Shown one piece after another: positions 7,781 to 16,368 of a stretch of 53,146 bases of DNA (its first letter is position 1; each line of letters opens with the position of its first letter). The stretch is taken from positions 1 to 53,146 of the forward strand of contig JAETTP010000017.1 of the NCBI GenBank assembly GCA_021769035.1, given 5' to 3'. The translations under genes and the position numbers were made by a program. The notes beneath the pieces are model-generated. The model was not told where the DNA came from, made no database searches, and saw only the letters and a program-made list of their open reading frames with translations. The DNA is from Bacillota bacterium (GTDB lineage Bacteria > Bacillota > Dehalobacteriia > UBA4068 > UBA4997).

Positions 7781-8377
7781 TTAATACAATTCCAAGTATT
7801 CCTGGTAGATTTTCAACACCTTGTTGACATAATTTTGCGTTTCATTAAAAGGTATATCCGCCAGATTTTCCCCACTGCCATCCCAAGTGCCCTCGTTCAG
7901 CCACCGGGCTACATTGGTCTGCCCGGCGTTGTAGGAGGCAATAGCTTTGTAAACGTCCCACTGCCAGTAATCCAACAAAAAACGCAGATACTGACAACCC
8001 AATCGGATATTATATTCCGGCTCGCACAACCGGCTTTCGTCAAAATCGTAACCGCCCCGGCCGGCCAGCCATTCCGCTGTGGAGGGCATAACCTGCATCA
8101 GGCCCACCGCCCCAGCCGGCGATTTAGCGTCCTCCTGGAAATTACTCTCCGCCTTAATCACCGCCGAAACCAGATAAGGGTCAATATCCACGGCCTCAGC
8201 CTCCGCCGTAATGATGTCAAAGTAATCCACCGGATAAATATAGTACGGCAGTTTTTGGCGGGCAAACAAGCCGCCCAGCAACAACGCCGCCAGCAGCAGC
8301 GTGCAAATTACGCGCCCCTGCCGGGAAAGCACCTTTTTTTTGCGCCGGCGCGTCCGACCGCTGGCCAACGCCCGCAC
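7781..8377 (-). CDS. Membrane-anchored lytic transglycosylase (SLT domain)
   Basis: 198 residues: a basic cytoplasmic tail, one membrane helix (about 22-38), then a lysozyme-like SLT domain. Catalytic Glu77 lies in VIKAESNF, followed by GAVGLMQVMP (90-98) and the IASYNAGQ motif (about 146-153). It cleaves peptidoglycan glycan strands outside the membrane with formation of anhydromuramic ends. The start is uncertain: GTG at 8377 has only a weak site before it, while AGGAGG lies about 40 nt further up. It directly follows coaE, the order usual in Clostridia-like genomes. Confidence 0.9.
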   Translation of the reverse strand: MRALASGRTRRRKKKVLSRQGRVICTLLLAALLLGGLFARQKLPYYIYPVDYFDIITAEAEAVDIDPYLVSAVIKAESNFQEDAKSPAGAVGLMQVMPSTAEWLAGRGGYDFDESRLCEPEYNIRLGCQYLRFLLDYWQWDVYKAIASYNAGQTNVARWLNEGTWDGSGENLADIPFNETQNYVNKVLKIYQEYLELY

Positions 8378-8414
8378 CTCAGTATTGGTTCTGCTTCTTA
8401 TATTTTCGATCTTG

Positions 8415-9029
8415 TTAGTCCTCCTGTTTCATGTTCTCCTGCCAAAATTGCTGCCAAACCGCCTCCAGCTCCTGCTGCAATTCCGCCCGTCCCTTATTAT
8501 TATGCACAATATAGCGCGCATATTTCGCCTTTTCCGCTTGCGGCAGCTGATTATTCATGCGGGCCTGGGCTTGTTCATGATCCACCTTGTCGCGCTTCAT
8601 CACCCGTTTCAGGCGCACCTGGTCGTCCGCCCAAACCAGCCAAAGCTGGTCCAAAATTGGCAGATAATTGGCCTCCACCAAAAGCGCCGCCTCCACAACT
8701 ATCACCTGCTGCGGCTTTTCCGCCTGGGCGGCCTCAATCTCCCGCTGCAAGCAGCGCAGCACCGCCGGATGAATAATGCCGTTCAGCCGGGCCAACTCCG
8801 CCGCGTCGTTGAAAACCAACTCCGCCAGCTTAGCGCGCAGCAAATTGCCCGCTTCGTCAAAATAGGCCGCATCAAAGCTTTGGCGCAGCTCCGCATAGGC
8901 CTCGCCGCCCGGCTCGGAAACCTGCCGGCCTAGCAAATCCGCATTCAGGCACAGGCAGCCCTTAGCCGCCAAAAGCTGACAAACCGTGGTTTTGCCGCTG
9001 CCAATATTGCCTGTTAAACCGATAACCAA
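8415..9029 (-). CDS. coaE: Dephospho-CoA kinase
   Basis: About 204 residues; the last enzyme of coenzyme A synthesis, phosphorylating the ribose 3' hydroxyl of dephospho-CoA. The P-loop GLTGNIGSGKTT is at residues 4-15, then NADLLGRQV (substrate site), GIIHPAV and a VVEAALLVEANY segment with a lid region VRLKRVMKRD. Start chosen at the TTG at 9029, 8 nt after AAGGAGG; the longer frame to 9056 would place that ribosome site inside the gene. It leads a unit with the lytic transglycosylase gene. Confidence 0.93.
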   Translation of the reverse strand: MVIGLTGNIGSGKTTVCQLLAAKGCLCLNADLLGRQVSEPGGEAYAELRQSFDAAYFDEAGNLLRAKLAELVFNDAAELARLNGIIHPAVLRCLQREIEAAQAEKPQQVIVVEAALLVEANYLPILDQLWLVWADDQVRLKRVMKRDKVDHEQAQARMNNQLPQAEKAKYARYIVHNNKGRAELQQELEAVWQQFWQENMKQED

Positions 9030-9069
9030 AACGCAGGCCTCCTTTTTTACCAGCAAATTAATATTTAAG

Positions 9070-9125
9070 ATTAATCTAAAAGATTAATACCTACCGATTA
9101 TACTATATTTTACGCCTAAATACAA
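9070..9125 (-). promoter_or_regulatory. coaE promoter with a perfect palindrome at the start site
   Basis: Leftward TTGTAT (9120-9125), 17-nt spacer and TATAAT (9097-9102). A perfect inverted repeat ATTAATCT-aaa-AGATTAAT (9070-9088) lies from about +2 to +20 of the predicted transcript. It could be a repressor operator or a small 5' hairpin. Confidence 0.7.
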
Positions 9126-9180
9126 TCCCAAAGTTTTCATTTCTGCAAATTGTGTACAATATAATTAACGGGAACAGCCA

Positions 9181-9226
9181 AAAAGCGCCTATCCCCAAAT
9201 CATTGTCCCAGAGGATAAGCGCTTTT
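9181..9226 (-). terminator. Terminator after the BASS-family transporter gene
   Basis: Long hairpin: AAAAGCGCCTATCC at 9181-9194 pairs with GGATAAGCGCTTTT at 9213-9226 with one mismatch. T runs follow on both strands, so it can work in both directions. It isolates the transporter gene from coaE. Confidence 0.8.
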
Positions 9227-9248
9227 GCTGCTTATTTGATTATATAAC

Positions 9249-10199
9249 TCATTGTTTGGCTTCTTCCTGCGTCCAACGGTTGTAAATATTGGCGAGTATT
9301 GCACCGGAAATGTTATGCCATACCGAGAAAATAGCGCCAGGCACGGTTGCCATCGCCAAATCAGGAAAGGACGTGCCGGCCAGAGATGTAGCCAAGCCGG
9401 AATTTTGCATACCAATCTCAATAGAAAGCGCTTTGGTTTTGGGTATGCTAAGATGCAAAACCTTGCCCAACGCAAAGCCGCTGGCATAACCCAGCAGGTT
9501 ATGCAGAATAACCACCGCAAATACAATAAGACCGGTGGTCATAATCTTTTCAGCATTATGCGAAACAACCGCCGCAACAATCAGGCAAATCGCAATAACA
9601 GAAACAGTGGGCAGAACCTTTACCAGCTTCTGCGTAAACTCCCCAAAAAGCTTATTGATGATGAAGCCCAAGCCAATCGGAACCACAACAACCTTTACAA
9701 TAGACAGAAACATACTCATCATATCAACATTAACGGTTGTTTTTAAGAGTAAATAGGTAATAGCCGGCGTCAACAGAGGGGCCAGCAGAGTATTCACGCT
9801 GGTCATACCAACGGACAGGGCCACATCGCCCTTGGAAAGATAAGTAATAACATTGCTGGAGGTGCCGCCGGGGCAGCAGCCCACCAGAACAACGCCGGCC
9901 ATCAGCGCCGGATCAAGATTAAAGGCCTTGCCCAAACCAAACGCCAACAGGGGCATAATAAGAAACTGTGTGGCGCAGCCCAGCAAAATATCCTTTGGCC
10001 GAGTAAACACCAGCTTAAAATCCTCCAGACGAAGAGTTAAGCCCATACCGAACATCACAATCATCAGCAGATAATTTACCCAGCCTGTTTTAATCCACAA
10101 ACAGGTCGTCGGCACAAACAGCGCCAAAGCCGCGACGGCCAAAACAATCAGTGCCATGTATTTGCCAAAAATTTCACTGATTTTTTCTAACGTTTTCAT
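9249..10199 (-). CDS. Bile acid:sodium symporter (BASS) family transporter
   Basis: About 316 residues and roughly nine to ten hydrophobic helices. Family marks are MFGMGLTLRLEDF in an early helix, the GCCPGGTSSNVITYLSKGDVALSV crossover region (about residues 100-122), and the second crossover EIGMQNSGLATSLA. These two regions form the sodium and substrate sites. Despite the name, bacterial members also carry pantoate, pyruvate or other organic acids; the substrate here is unknown, although the position next to coaE makes a pantothenate-pathway acid worth considering. ATG at 10199 follows GAGGG. It sits between ytaF and coaE, which are usually adjacent, with its own promoter and terminator. 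Confidence 0.9.
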   Translation of the reverse strand: MKTLEKISEIFGKYMALIVLAVAALALFVPTTCLWIKTGWVNYLLMIVMFGMGLTLRLEDFKLVFTRPKDILLGCATQFLIMPLLAFGLGKAFNLDPALMAGVVLVGCCPGGTSSNVITYLSKGDVALSVGMTSVNTLLAPLLTPAITYLLLKTTVNVDMMSMFLSIVKVVVVPIGLGFIINKLFGEFTQKLVKVLPTVSVIAICLIVAAVVSHNAEKIMTTGLIVFAVVILHNLLGYASGFALGKVLHLSIPKTKALSIEIGMQNSGLATSLAGTSFPDLAMATVPGAIFSVWHNISGAILANIYNRWTQEEAKQ

Positions 10200-10232
10200 C
10201 AAGAAACCCTCTTTCAACAAAATTTGTTGTTA

Positions 10233-10342
10233 ATTATACACCTCTTATCATAATTATGCAATACTATCCGCTATTTTTTAATTTATTCTGCTGAATTATA
10301 CTGCATATTGCATACAAATAGCAATAATACACCTCTTATTAT
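10233..10342 (-). promoter_or_regulatory. Promoter of the transporter gene with two copies of a direct repeat
   Basis: Leftward TTGCTA (10319-10324), 18-nt spacer and TATAAT (10295-10300). The motif ATAAGAGGTGTAT occurs twice on the leftward strand (complements at about 10235-10249 and 10326-10340), about 90 bp apart: one copy just upstream of the -35 box and one in the untranslated leader before the ribosome site. The arrangement suggests a two-site regulator. Confidence 0.55.
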
Positions 10343-10362
10343 GGAATTAACAGTATATCTGA

Positions 10363-10884
10363 TTATTTATCAATAGAACAACTAATTACAATATAATAAG
10401 CCAGCCGATTAGCGCCGGCCAACAAACAGAAGCAAAAAACAGCAGAAAGCGCCGCCGAAACCCACGGCCCCGGTAGCAGCATACCCAAAGCCAGGCCACC
10501 GCCCAGCGAATCCACCGCCAAAGCTACGCCCAGCCAAGCCGCCTCCCCAAAGGAAATTTGCTTATCCGCATTGTTATCCAGCCGGGCCGGCCGCCGCCAA
10601 AGCCCACCCAAGCGGCCGCGCCCCTCCTTGCCGCAATATTTAGCAATCAGATACAACGTGAAAAGCAACAAAAAGCCCAGGGCCAGGCGGCTTAAAAGCT
10701 CCGTTTGTAGCCAGCCGCACAGCCAGCCGCCGGCGCTCATCGCCAGCCCCAAAAAAAGCGCACCCAAACCTGAAACCAACAGGCAGGCGGCGTTAGTAAT
10801 CCGCACCCCGGCAAAGCCAAAGGCCAGACCAGTTAAAAAAGCGTCAAAATTCAACAATAACAAAAACAGGCACAGCTCCAACAT
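10363..10884 (-). CDS. ytaF: YtaF-like sporulation membrane protein (MntP-related fold)
   Basis: About 173 residues with some six hydrophobic helices. Two repeated halves carry the acidic signatures LLLLNFDAFLTGLAFG and LGVALAVDSLGGGLALG; the linker has the charged DNNADKQISFGEA element. That layout is the YtaF/MntP fold; the place between mutM and coaE points to YtaF, a sporulation-associated membrane protein of unknown transport role. Start at ATG 10884 after AAGGAGAGAGG; the longer frame to 10953 lacks support. Confidence 0.8.
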   Translation of the reverse strand: MLELCLFLLLLNFDAFLTGLAFGFAGVRITNAACLLVSGLGALFLGLAMSAGGWLCGWLQTELLSRLALGFLLLFTLYLIAKYCGKEGRGRLGGLWRRPARLDNNADKQISFGEAAWLGVALAVDSLGGGLALGMLLPGPWVSAALSAVFCFCLLAGANRLAYYIVISCSIDK

Positions 10885-10992
10885 CGGCCTCTCTCCTTCA
10901 TATTCCCAAATTAAGCCAAAAAAGCTTTTATTTTGGTATATGAAGCAGGTCAAGCCCTGGCCATACCTGTTTTTTTATGTACGCTGTAGCGG

Positions 10993-11829
10993 TTATTTCA
11001 CCTGGCAATGCGGGCAAAAGTAGCTGCTGCGCCCGGCCACCTTAATGCGCTGAATCTCCGCCCCGCATTTAGGGCAGGGCTGGCCTTTCTTCTGAAAGAC
11101 CTGCAAAAATTCCTGATAACCGCCTTTTTGGTTATTGCCGTCCACGTAATCGCGGAAGGTGGTGCCGCGCTGCTCAATTGAAGCCTGCAATATCTCTCGC
11201 ATAGCCTGCGCCAGGCGTTGATTTTCCGCCTCCGTCAGGCTGCTCAGCAACCTCTCCGGGTGCACCTGCGCCTGAAACAGCACCTCGTCGGCGTAGATAT
11301 TGCCCAAACCGGCCACCACCGTTTGGTCCAGTAAGGCCGCTTTCACCATCGCCCTAGGCCGCCGCTTAATCTTCTCCTGCCAATAGGCAGCTGAAAAATC
11401 CGCGTCCAGCGGCTCCAGCCCCAGGCTGTTCAAGCCGCTCACCTGGGCCAAACCCTCCGGCCCGGCCGGCGTCAGCCAAAAACGGCCAAAGCCGCGCATA
11501 TCATTGTAAACCAGCTCGCTGCCGTCGGCAAAGGTCAGGCGGGCGTGGTCGTGCTTCTGCAAGGGCTGAGGCTGCTGATGATAAAGCAGTTTGCCCGTCA
11601 TGCGCAGGTGCACCACCCAGCAAAGCGGCTCCGGCTGCATTGCAAACAGCAGATATTTGCCACGCCGGCCAATATCGGCAATTTCCCCGCCGGCCAGCGC
11701 CGCAAAAGCCGCCTCGTCACCCAGGGACAGCAGGCTGGGCTTAAAAATTTCCACCGCCGCAATCTGTTTGTGCGGCACCAGCAGCTCCAAACTGCGGCGG
11801 ACGGTTTCAACTTCCGGTAATTCTGGCAT
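10993..11829 (-). CDS. mutM: Formamidopyrimidine-DNA glycosylase
   Basis: 278 residues; removes 8-oxoguanine and FapyG and nicks the abasic site. The mature N-terminus P2-E3-L-P-E-V-E-T is the catalytic proline motif, Lys58 sits in GRRGKYL, and the helix-two-turn-helix has the DQTVVAGLGNIYADE block. A C-terminal zinc finger with two C-x2-C pairs (about 252-274) closes the protein. All catalytic residues are present. It lies 33 nt downstream of polA in the same direction. Confidence 0.97.
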   Translation of the reverse strand: MPELPEVETVRRSLELLVPHKQIAAVEIFKPSLLSLGDEAAFAALAGGEIADIGRRGKYLLFAMQPEPLCWVVHLRMTGKLLYHQQPQPLQKHDHARLTFADGSELVYNDMRGFGRFWLTPAGPEGLAQVSGLNSLGLEPLDADFSAAYWQEKIKRRPRAMVKAALLDQTVVAGLGNIYADEVLFQAQVHPERLLSSLTEAENQRLAQAMREILQASIEQRGTTFRDYVDGNNQKGGYQEFLQVFQKKGQPCPKCGAEIQRIKVAGRSSYFCPHCQVK

Positions 11830-11862
11830 ATTTTTACTCCTTAATCTATCCCCAAATCGACA

Positions 11863-14556
11863 CTATATTTTCTCCATATTATACCAATCTTCGCCAATTT
11901 TCATATCAACAACCAAGGGCACCTTGAGAGCAAACGCGCCCTCCATCGCCTCGCGCACCAAGTTTTTCAGCTGCTCCAGCTCCGCCTGCGGCGCGTCGAA
12001 AATCAGCTCGTCGTGCACCTGCAACAGCATACGGCTTTGCAGGCCGGCCGCCGCCAGCTCCCGCTGCACCCGCAGCATAGCCAGCTTGATAATATCCGCA
12101 GCCGTGCCCTGAATCGGCGTGTTCAAAGCCGTGCGCTCGGCAAAGCTGCGCAGGTTGAAGTTGCGGCTACGCAAATCCGGCAGCCAACGCTTGCGCCCGC
12201 AAAGGGTCTGCACAAAGCCCTGCTCCCGCCCTTGCGCCACAATGTCCTGCATATACTGGCGCACGCCGTCGTAGCGTTGCAGATAAGCTTCGATATAAGC
12301 CTTGGCCTCGGCCCGGCTGATGCCCAAATCCTGGGACAGGCCGAAATCGCTGATACCGTACACAATGCCAAAGTTGACGGCCTTAGCGCTGCGCCGCTGC
12401 TGCGGCGTCACCTCATCAATGCTGATTCCCAGCACCTCCGCCGCCGTGCGCGCGTGAATATCTTCCTTATTAAAAAAGCTTTGCTGCAAAACCGCGTCGT
12501 TGGAAATATCCGCCAGCACCCGAAGCTCAATCTGCGAATAATCCGCCGCCAGCAGCCGGCAGCCCGGCGAGGCGCAAAAGGCCTTGCGCAAGCGGCGGCC
12601 CATATCCGTCCGCACCGGAATATTTTGCAAATTCGGATCAGTTGAAGACAAGCGGCCAGTTGCCGTCACCGTCTGATTAAACGAGGTATGCAGGCGACCG
12701 TCCTCGGCAATCAGGCTCTGCAAACCCTCGGCGTAGGTGCTGCGCAGCTTGGAGGCGGAGCGGAAAGCCAGCACTTGTTCCGCAATCTCATATTGTCCGG
12801 CCAGCTGCTCCAAAACCTCCACGCTGGTGGAGAAGCCGGTTTTGGTCTTTTTCAGCGGCGCAATGCCCATCTCCTCAAAAAGCACCTCGCCCAGCTGCTT
12901 GGGCGAATTGATATTAAAGGAATGGCCGGCTAGCTCGTATATCCGGGCCGCGTGGGCGGCCTCCTCCGCCGTAAATTCCTGATTAAGCGTTTGTAGCGTT
13001 TCCCGGCTGACGATAATGCCGGCCGCCTCCATAGCCGCCAAAATGGGCAGCAGAGGCCGCTCAATCTGCTGATAAAGCTCCAGCAGATGCTCTCGCTGCA
13101 AAATTGGCCAAAGCTGCTCCTGCAACTGGGTCAGCGCGCCAATGCCGTAGGCCGCCAGGGCCGCCGGTTCGTATTGCTTTTCCAGCAGCACCGGCCAGCC
13201 CAGATAATGCGCCGCCAGCGTTTCCGCCCGGTAGTCCGTAGCCGTAGGCTCCAGCAGATAGGCCGCCAGAGCCAAATCCTCCAGCCGCTCCGCCCAGGCC
13301 GCCAGCTCCACCGGGCCCACCCCGGCGGCATAACGGCCCAGCAGGGTAAACAGCGGCTTCACATCACAGCCCAGCAGGCGGCGTTGTTGCAGCCAAGCGC
13401 TCAGGCCGCTTGCCGGCTGAACCAGCGCGTCAATCAGGCTTTGCCGGGCCACCACAAAAATTTCAGTCGGTTTTTCCGCCGCCGCAAAAGCCCAAAAATC
13501 CCGGCTGGCGTTCAAGTAGAGCAAATCGGCGCCGGCCAGCTTCTGCGGCAGCTCGTCCGCCGACAAAAGCAGTTGATATTCCGGCATCGGCACGTCGGCG
13601 GCAGCCGGAGACGACACGGCGGCTTTGGGTTGCTCCGGCTGTAGGGAAAGCTGCTCCACTCTTCGGGGCTTCGGTTTAGGCGCGGCCTCCTCCAGCTGCT
13701 TCAAAAAGCTGGTGAAACCCATTCGGCGGTAAAAATCCTGCAAAGGCTGATTGGCCGCCAAGGATTGCGGCTGATAATCGTATTTGCTCAAATCGTCAAA
13801 GCCGGGCATTTGGCAGTCGATAATCGCCAGCCGGCGGGAGAGCAGCGCGCTTTCCCGGCCGTTTTCCAGCTTGGCGCGCAGGGCCTTGCCGCTGACGTTG
13901 GCCGTGTTTGCCAAAACCGTGTCCAGGTCGTGATATTCCGCCAGCAGCTTCAGGGCGGTTTTTTCACCCACGCCGGCCACGCCGGGAATGTTGTCCGAAG
14001 CGTCGCCCATCAAGGCTTTCAGGTCAATCATCTGGGCCGGCTTCAGGGCGTAATGCTCCTGCAAAGCGGCCTCGTCCCAAATTTCCGTTTGGGTAATCCC
14101 CTTGCGGGTCATCATCACCCGCACATTTTCGCCAATCAGCTGAAAACTGTCGCGGTCGCCAGTTAAAATCAGCACCTCGTTTTGCTCTGCCGCCCCCAGG
14201 CGGGAAAGCGTGCCGATAATATCATCAGCCTCAAAGCCCTCGGCTTCCTCCCAAACCACGCCCATGGCCTCCAGCATAGACTTGCAGCTTTCAAACTGAG
14301 GGGAAAGCTCGCTGGGCGTGGCCGCGCGCTGCCCCTTGTAATCCGCATAAAGCTCCGTGCGGAAAGTGTGGCGGCTTTTATCGAAGCAAACCGCCACCCG
14401 CTGCGGCTGCTCCTGGGCCAGCACCCGGTTAAACATCGTGGCAAAGCCGTAGACCGCATTGGTATATTCCCCCTGCGGGCTGGTGAGCGACGGCAGAGCA
14501 AAAAAAGCCCGGTGCAGCAAAGAGCTGCCATCAACAACCAGAAATTTGGTTTTCAA
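11863..14556 (-). CDS. polA: DNA polymerase I
   Basis: 897 residues. The N-terminal 5'-nuclease (about 1-290) has LTGDRDSFQLI and GDASDNIPGVAGVGEKTA. The middle region keeps the fold of a 3'-5' exonuclease but lacks the D-x-E metal-binding motif (a segment YLNASRDFWAF takes its place), so proofreading is probably lost, as in Bacillus and Thermus enzymes. The polymerase has motif A DYSQIELR, motif B RSAKAVNFGIVYG and motif C VHDELIF (about residue 845). Translation starts at a TTG 8 nt after AAGGAG. It heads the polA-mutM-ytaF run. Confidence 0.97.
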   Translation of the reverse strand: MKTKFLVVDGSSLLHRAFFALPSLTSPQGEYTNAVYGFATMFNRVLAQEQPQRVAVCFDKSRHTFRTELYADYKGQRAATPSELSPQFESCKSMLEAMGVVWEEAEGFEADDIIGTLSRLGAAEQNEVLILTGDRDSFQLIGENVRVMMTRKGITQTEIWDEAALQEHYALKPAQMIDLKALMGDASDNIPGVAGVGEKTALKLLAEYHDLDTVLANTANVSGKALRAKLENGRESALLSRRLAIIDCQMPGFDDLSKYDYQPQSLAANQPLQDFYRRMGFTSFLKQLEEAAPKPKPRRVEQLSLQPEQPKAAVSSPAAADVPMPEYQLLLSADELPQKLAGADLLYLNASRDFWAFAAAEKPTEIFVVARQSLIDALVQPASGLSAWLQQRRLLGCDVKPLFTLLGRYAAGVGPVELAAWAERLEDLALAAYLLEPTATDYRAETLAAHYLGWPVLLEKQYEPAALAAYGIGALTQLQEQLWPILQREHLLELYQQIERPLLPILAAMEAAGIIVSRETLQTLNQEFTAEEAAHAARIYELAGHSFNINSPKQLGEVLFEEMGIAPLKKTKTGFSTSVEVLEQLAGQYEIAEQVLAFRSASKLRSTYAEGLQSLIAEDGRLHTSFNQTVTATGRLSSTDPNLQNIPVRTDMGRRLRKAFCASPGCRLLAADYSQIELRVLADISNDAVLQQSFFNKEDIHARTAAEVLGISIDEVTPQQRRSAKAVNFGIVYGISDFGLSQDLGISRAEAKAYIEAYLQRYDGVRQYMQDIVAQGREQGFVQTLCGRKRWLPDLRSRNFNLRSFAERTALNTPIQGTAADIIKLAMLRVQRELAAAGLQSRMLLQVHDELIFDAPQAELEQLKNLVREAMEGAFALKVPLVVDMKIGEDWYNMEKI

Positions 14557-14583
14557 GATTTTTTCTCCTTATTAAATATTCAG

Positions 14584-15345
14584 CTAAATATCTAACTTCT
14601 CAATCAATTCCTCCGGAATATCCGCATTGTGATACACATTCTGAATATCGTCGTAATCCTCCAGCTTATCCAACAGGGTCAGCACCTTGGTTGCGGTTTC
14701 CTCGTCGGTGATTTCAACGGTGTTGGCCGGAATCATTGTGATTTCCGCCGTTTCAATGGGATAGCCGGCTTCCTCCACCGCGTTTTTCACGGCCTCCAAA
14801 TCGTCCGTAGCGGTGATGATTTCCACCTGTTCCGGGTTGTCCGCCAAAACGTCCTCCGCCCCAGCGTCCAGCGCCAGCAGCATCAGCTCGTCCACATCGA
14901 CGGTGCCCTCCTCGTCCGGCACGGTCAGCCGGCCTTTGCGCTCAAACATATAGGATACGCAGCCGGTTTCGCCCAGATTGCCGTTGTTGCGGGAGAAGAT
15001 ATAGCGAATATCGCTGGCCACCCGGTTGCGGTTATCTGTCAGAAGCTCGCACATAATGGCAATGCCGCCGGCTCCATAGCCCTCGTAAACGATTTCCTCA
15101 TAAGCCACGCCCTCCTGATTGCCGGCCGCCTTTTGAATGGCGCGGTTCACATTGTCCATCGGCATATTGGCCGCCTTGGCCTTTTGAATACACAGGCGCA
15201 GACGGAAATTAGCCGTGGGGTCTGGCCCGGATTGGCGCACCGCCACAAAAATTTCCTTGGAAATCTGGGTAAAAACCTTGGCGCGGGCCGCGTCCGCCTT
15301 GCCTTTTTTGTGCTTGATTGTAGACCACTTATTATGTCCTGACAT
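14584..15345 (-). CDS. yebC: YebC/PmpR-family translation factor or regulator
   Basis: 253 residues with the conserved start SGHNKWSTIKHKKGK-like segment, the N-terminal helical domain carrying NMPMDNVNRAI, then YEGYGAGGIAIMCE and the SRNNGNLGETGCVSYMF block. These define the YebC family. Members have been described as DNA-binding regulators and, more recently, as factors that relieve ribosome stalling. ATG follows GGAGG. It lies upstream of polA with a 27-nt gap, probably co-transcribed. Confidence 0.95.
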   Translation of the reverse strand: MSGHNKWSTIKHKKGKADAARAKVFTQISKEIFVAVRQSGPDPTANFRLRLCIQKAKAANMPMDNVNRAIQKAAGNQEGVAYEEIVYEGYGAGGIAIMCELLTDNRNRVASDIRYIFSRNNGNLGETGCVSYMFERKGRLTVPDEEGTVDVDELMLLALDAGAEDVLADNPEQVEIITATDDLEAVKNAVEEAGYPIETAEITMIPANTVEITDEETATKVLTLLDKLEDYDDIQNVYHNADIPEELIEKLDI

Positions 15346-15464
15346 TTTAAACCTCCAAAAAACATAAAAAATATTATTCTTATATTTTACTAAATATTAT
15401 TTAATATGTAAAGATATTTTTGTGAGAAAATTCCACTTATATTTTATTCCTGCTGCTGCCGCCA

Positions 15465-16133
15465 TCATTCGCCGGCTTCCATATTTAAATAGGTTTCCGG
15501 GATCGGCCCCACAATCACGCTCTCCACAATCGGCAGGGTGTCGGTTATCTGGGTGAAGGTGCTCTGAAAGGGCAGCAAAATGCCCATATCCACCACAATA
15601 TCCAGCATTATACTGTGCCTGGTCTGGTTTATACCAGCGGCGGAAAATTCGTCGTGAATGTTGACGGAAACAGAGCCCAGCGGCAACAAGGCCAAAGTCA
15701 GGTTGGGGCCCTTGTCCGCCAGCAAAGAATTGCCGGTGAGCATGCCCAGCGGCACTTTGATGTCCTCCCGGCTGAGATTGCCCAGTTTCTCCTCCAAATC
15801 GCGGGCGATGGAGGTAACCAACCGGGTAATCTTCACCGTGTCCGGCTGCATCAAAGTCACCCGGCCCTCGGCGTCGGTGGAAACATTAATCAGCTGCTGA
15901 TAGGCCACGCCGTTGCCCAGTTGGTCGTAAACCGCTTCATTAATCAGGCGCACCACCGCCAAATGCACCTGCTGAGCCGCCACCTGCTCCAAAATAGGGC
16001 GCAGGGCGGCGTCCACCACCACGCCCAGGCCAAACAGCAGCACCACCCCCGCCACCAAATAAAAACGCAGCTTTAGGCGCAGGCCAAAGCGGCGCCGCCT
16101 TTTTTTGCGCCCCACCAAATCGGCCAAACTCAT
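15465..16133 (-). CDS. yunB: Sporulation protein YunB
   Basis: About 222 residues: a very basic start (KKRRRR), one membrane helix (about 27-46), then an extracytoplasmic domain. The family block A-x-x-x-I-N-E-A-V and the C-terminal part with LGSVSVNIHDEFSAAGINQTRH-like, a PFQSTFTQI segment and VGPIPETYLN are typical of YunB. In Bacillus subtilis YunB is made in the mother cell and is needed for efficient spore formation. ATG at 16133 is preferred; a GTG at 16154 is possible. Its presence argues that the host forms spores. Confidence 0.88.
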   Translation of the reverse strand: MSLADLVGRKKRRRRFGLRLKLRFYLVAGVVLLFGLGVVVDAALRPILEQVAAQQVHLAVVRLINEAVYDQLGNGVAYQQLINVSTDAEGRVTLMQPDTVKITRLVTSIARDLEEKLGNLSREDIKVPLGMLTGNSLLADKGPNLTLALLPLGSVSVNIHDEFSAAGINQTRHSIMLDIVVDMGILLPFQSTFTQITDTLPIVESVIVGPIPETYLNMEAGE

Positions 16134-16222
16134 CAAACAACACCAGCTCTCCACTTTTAACCTAAAAAGTCAACCTTTTTCCCCACTCGGCCCCCAAAAC
16201 TCAATTTTTATCTGAAAAATTA

Positions 16223-16251
16223 TTGCTTGCCGGCTAAATTTGTGCTATACT
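16223..16251 (+). promoter_or_regulatory. Promoter of the class A PBP gene
   Basis: TTGCTT (16223-16228), 17-nt spacer and TATACT (16246-16251). The leader of about 110 nt holds an imperfect inverted repeat (TTGCCAGGAA and TTCCTGCCAA, about 16267-16298) of unknown role. Confidence 0.75.
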
Positions 16252-16368
16252 TATATGAGGATTTTTTTGCCAGGAATTTTTAAGGTTTTTCCTGCCAAAT
16301 ATATATGCCTAAAATTGATTTTAATTAACCAAACTAATATACTAAGAGTGATATTGTAGGAGGAAATT

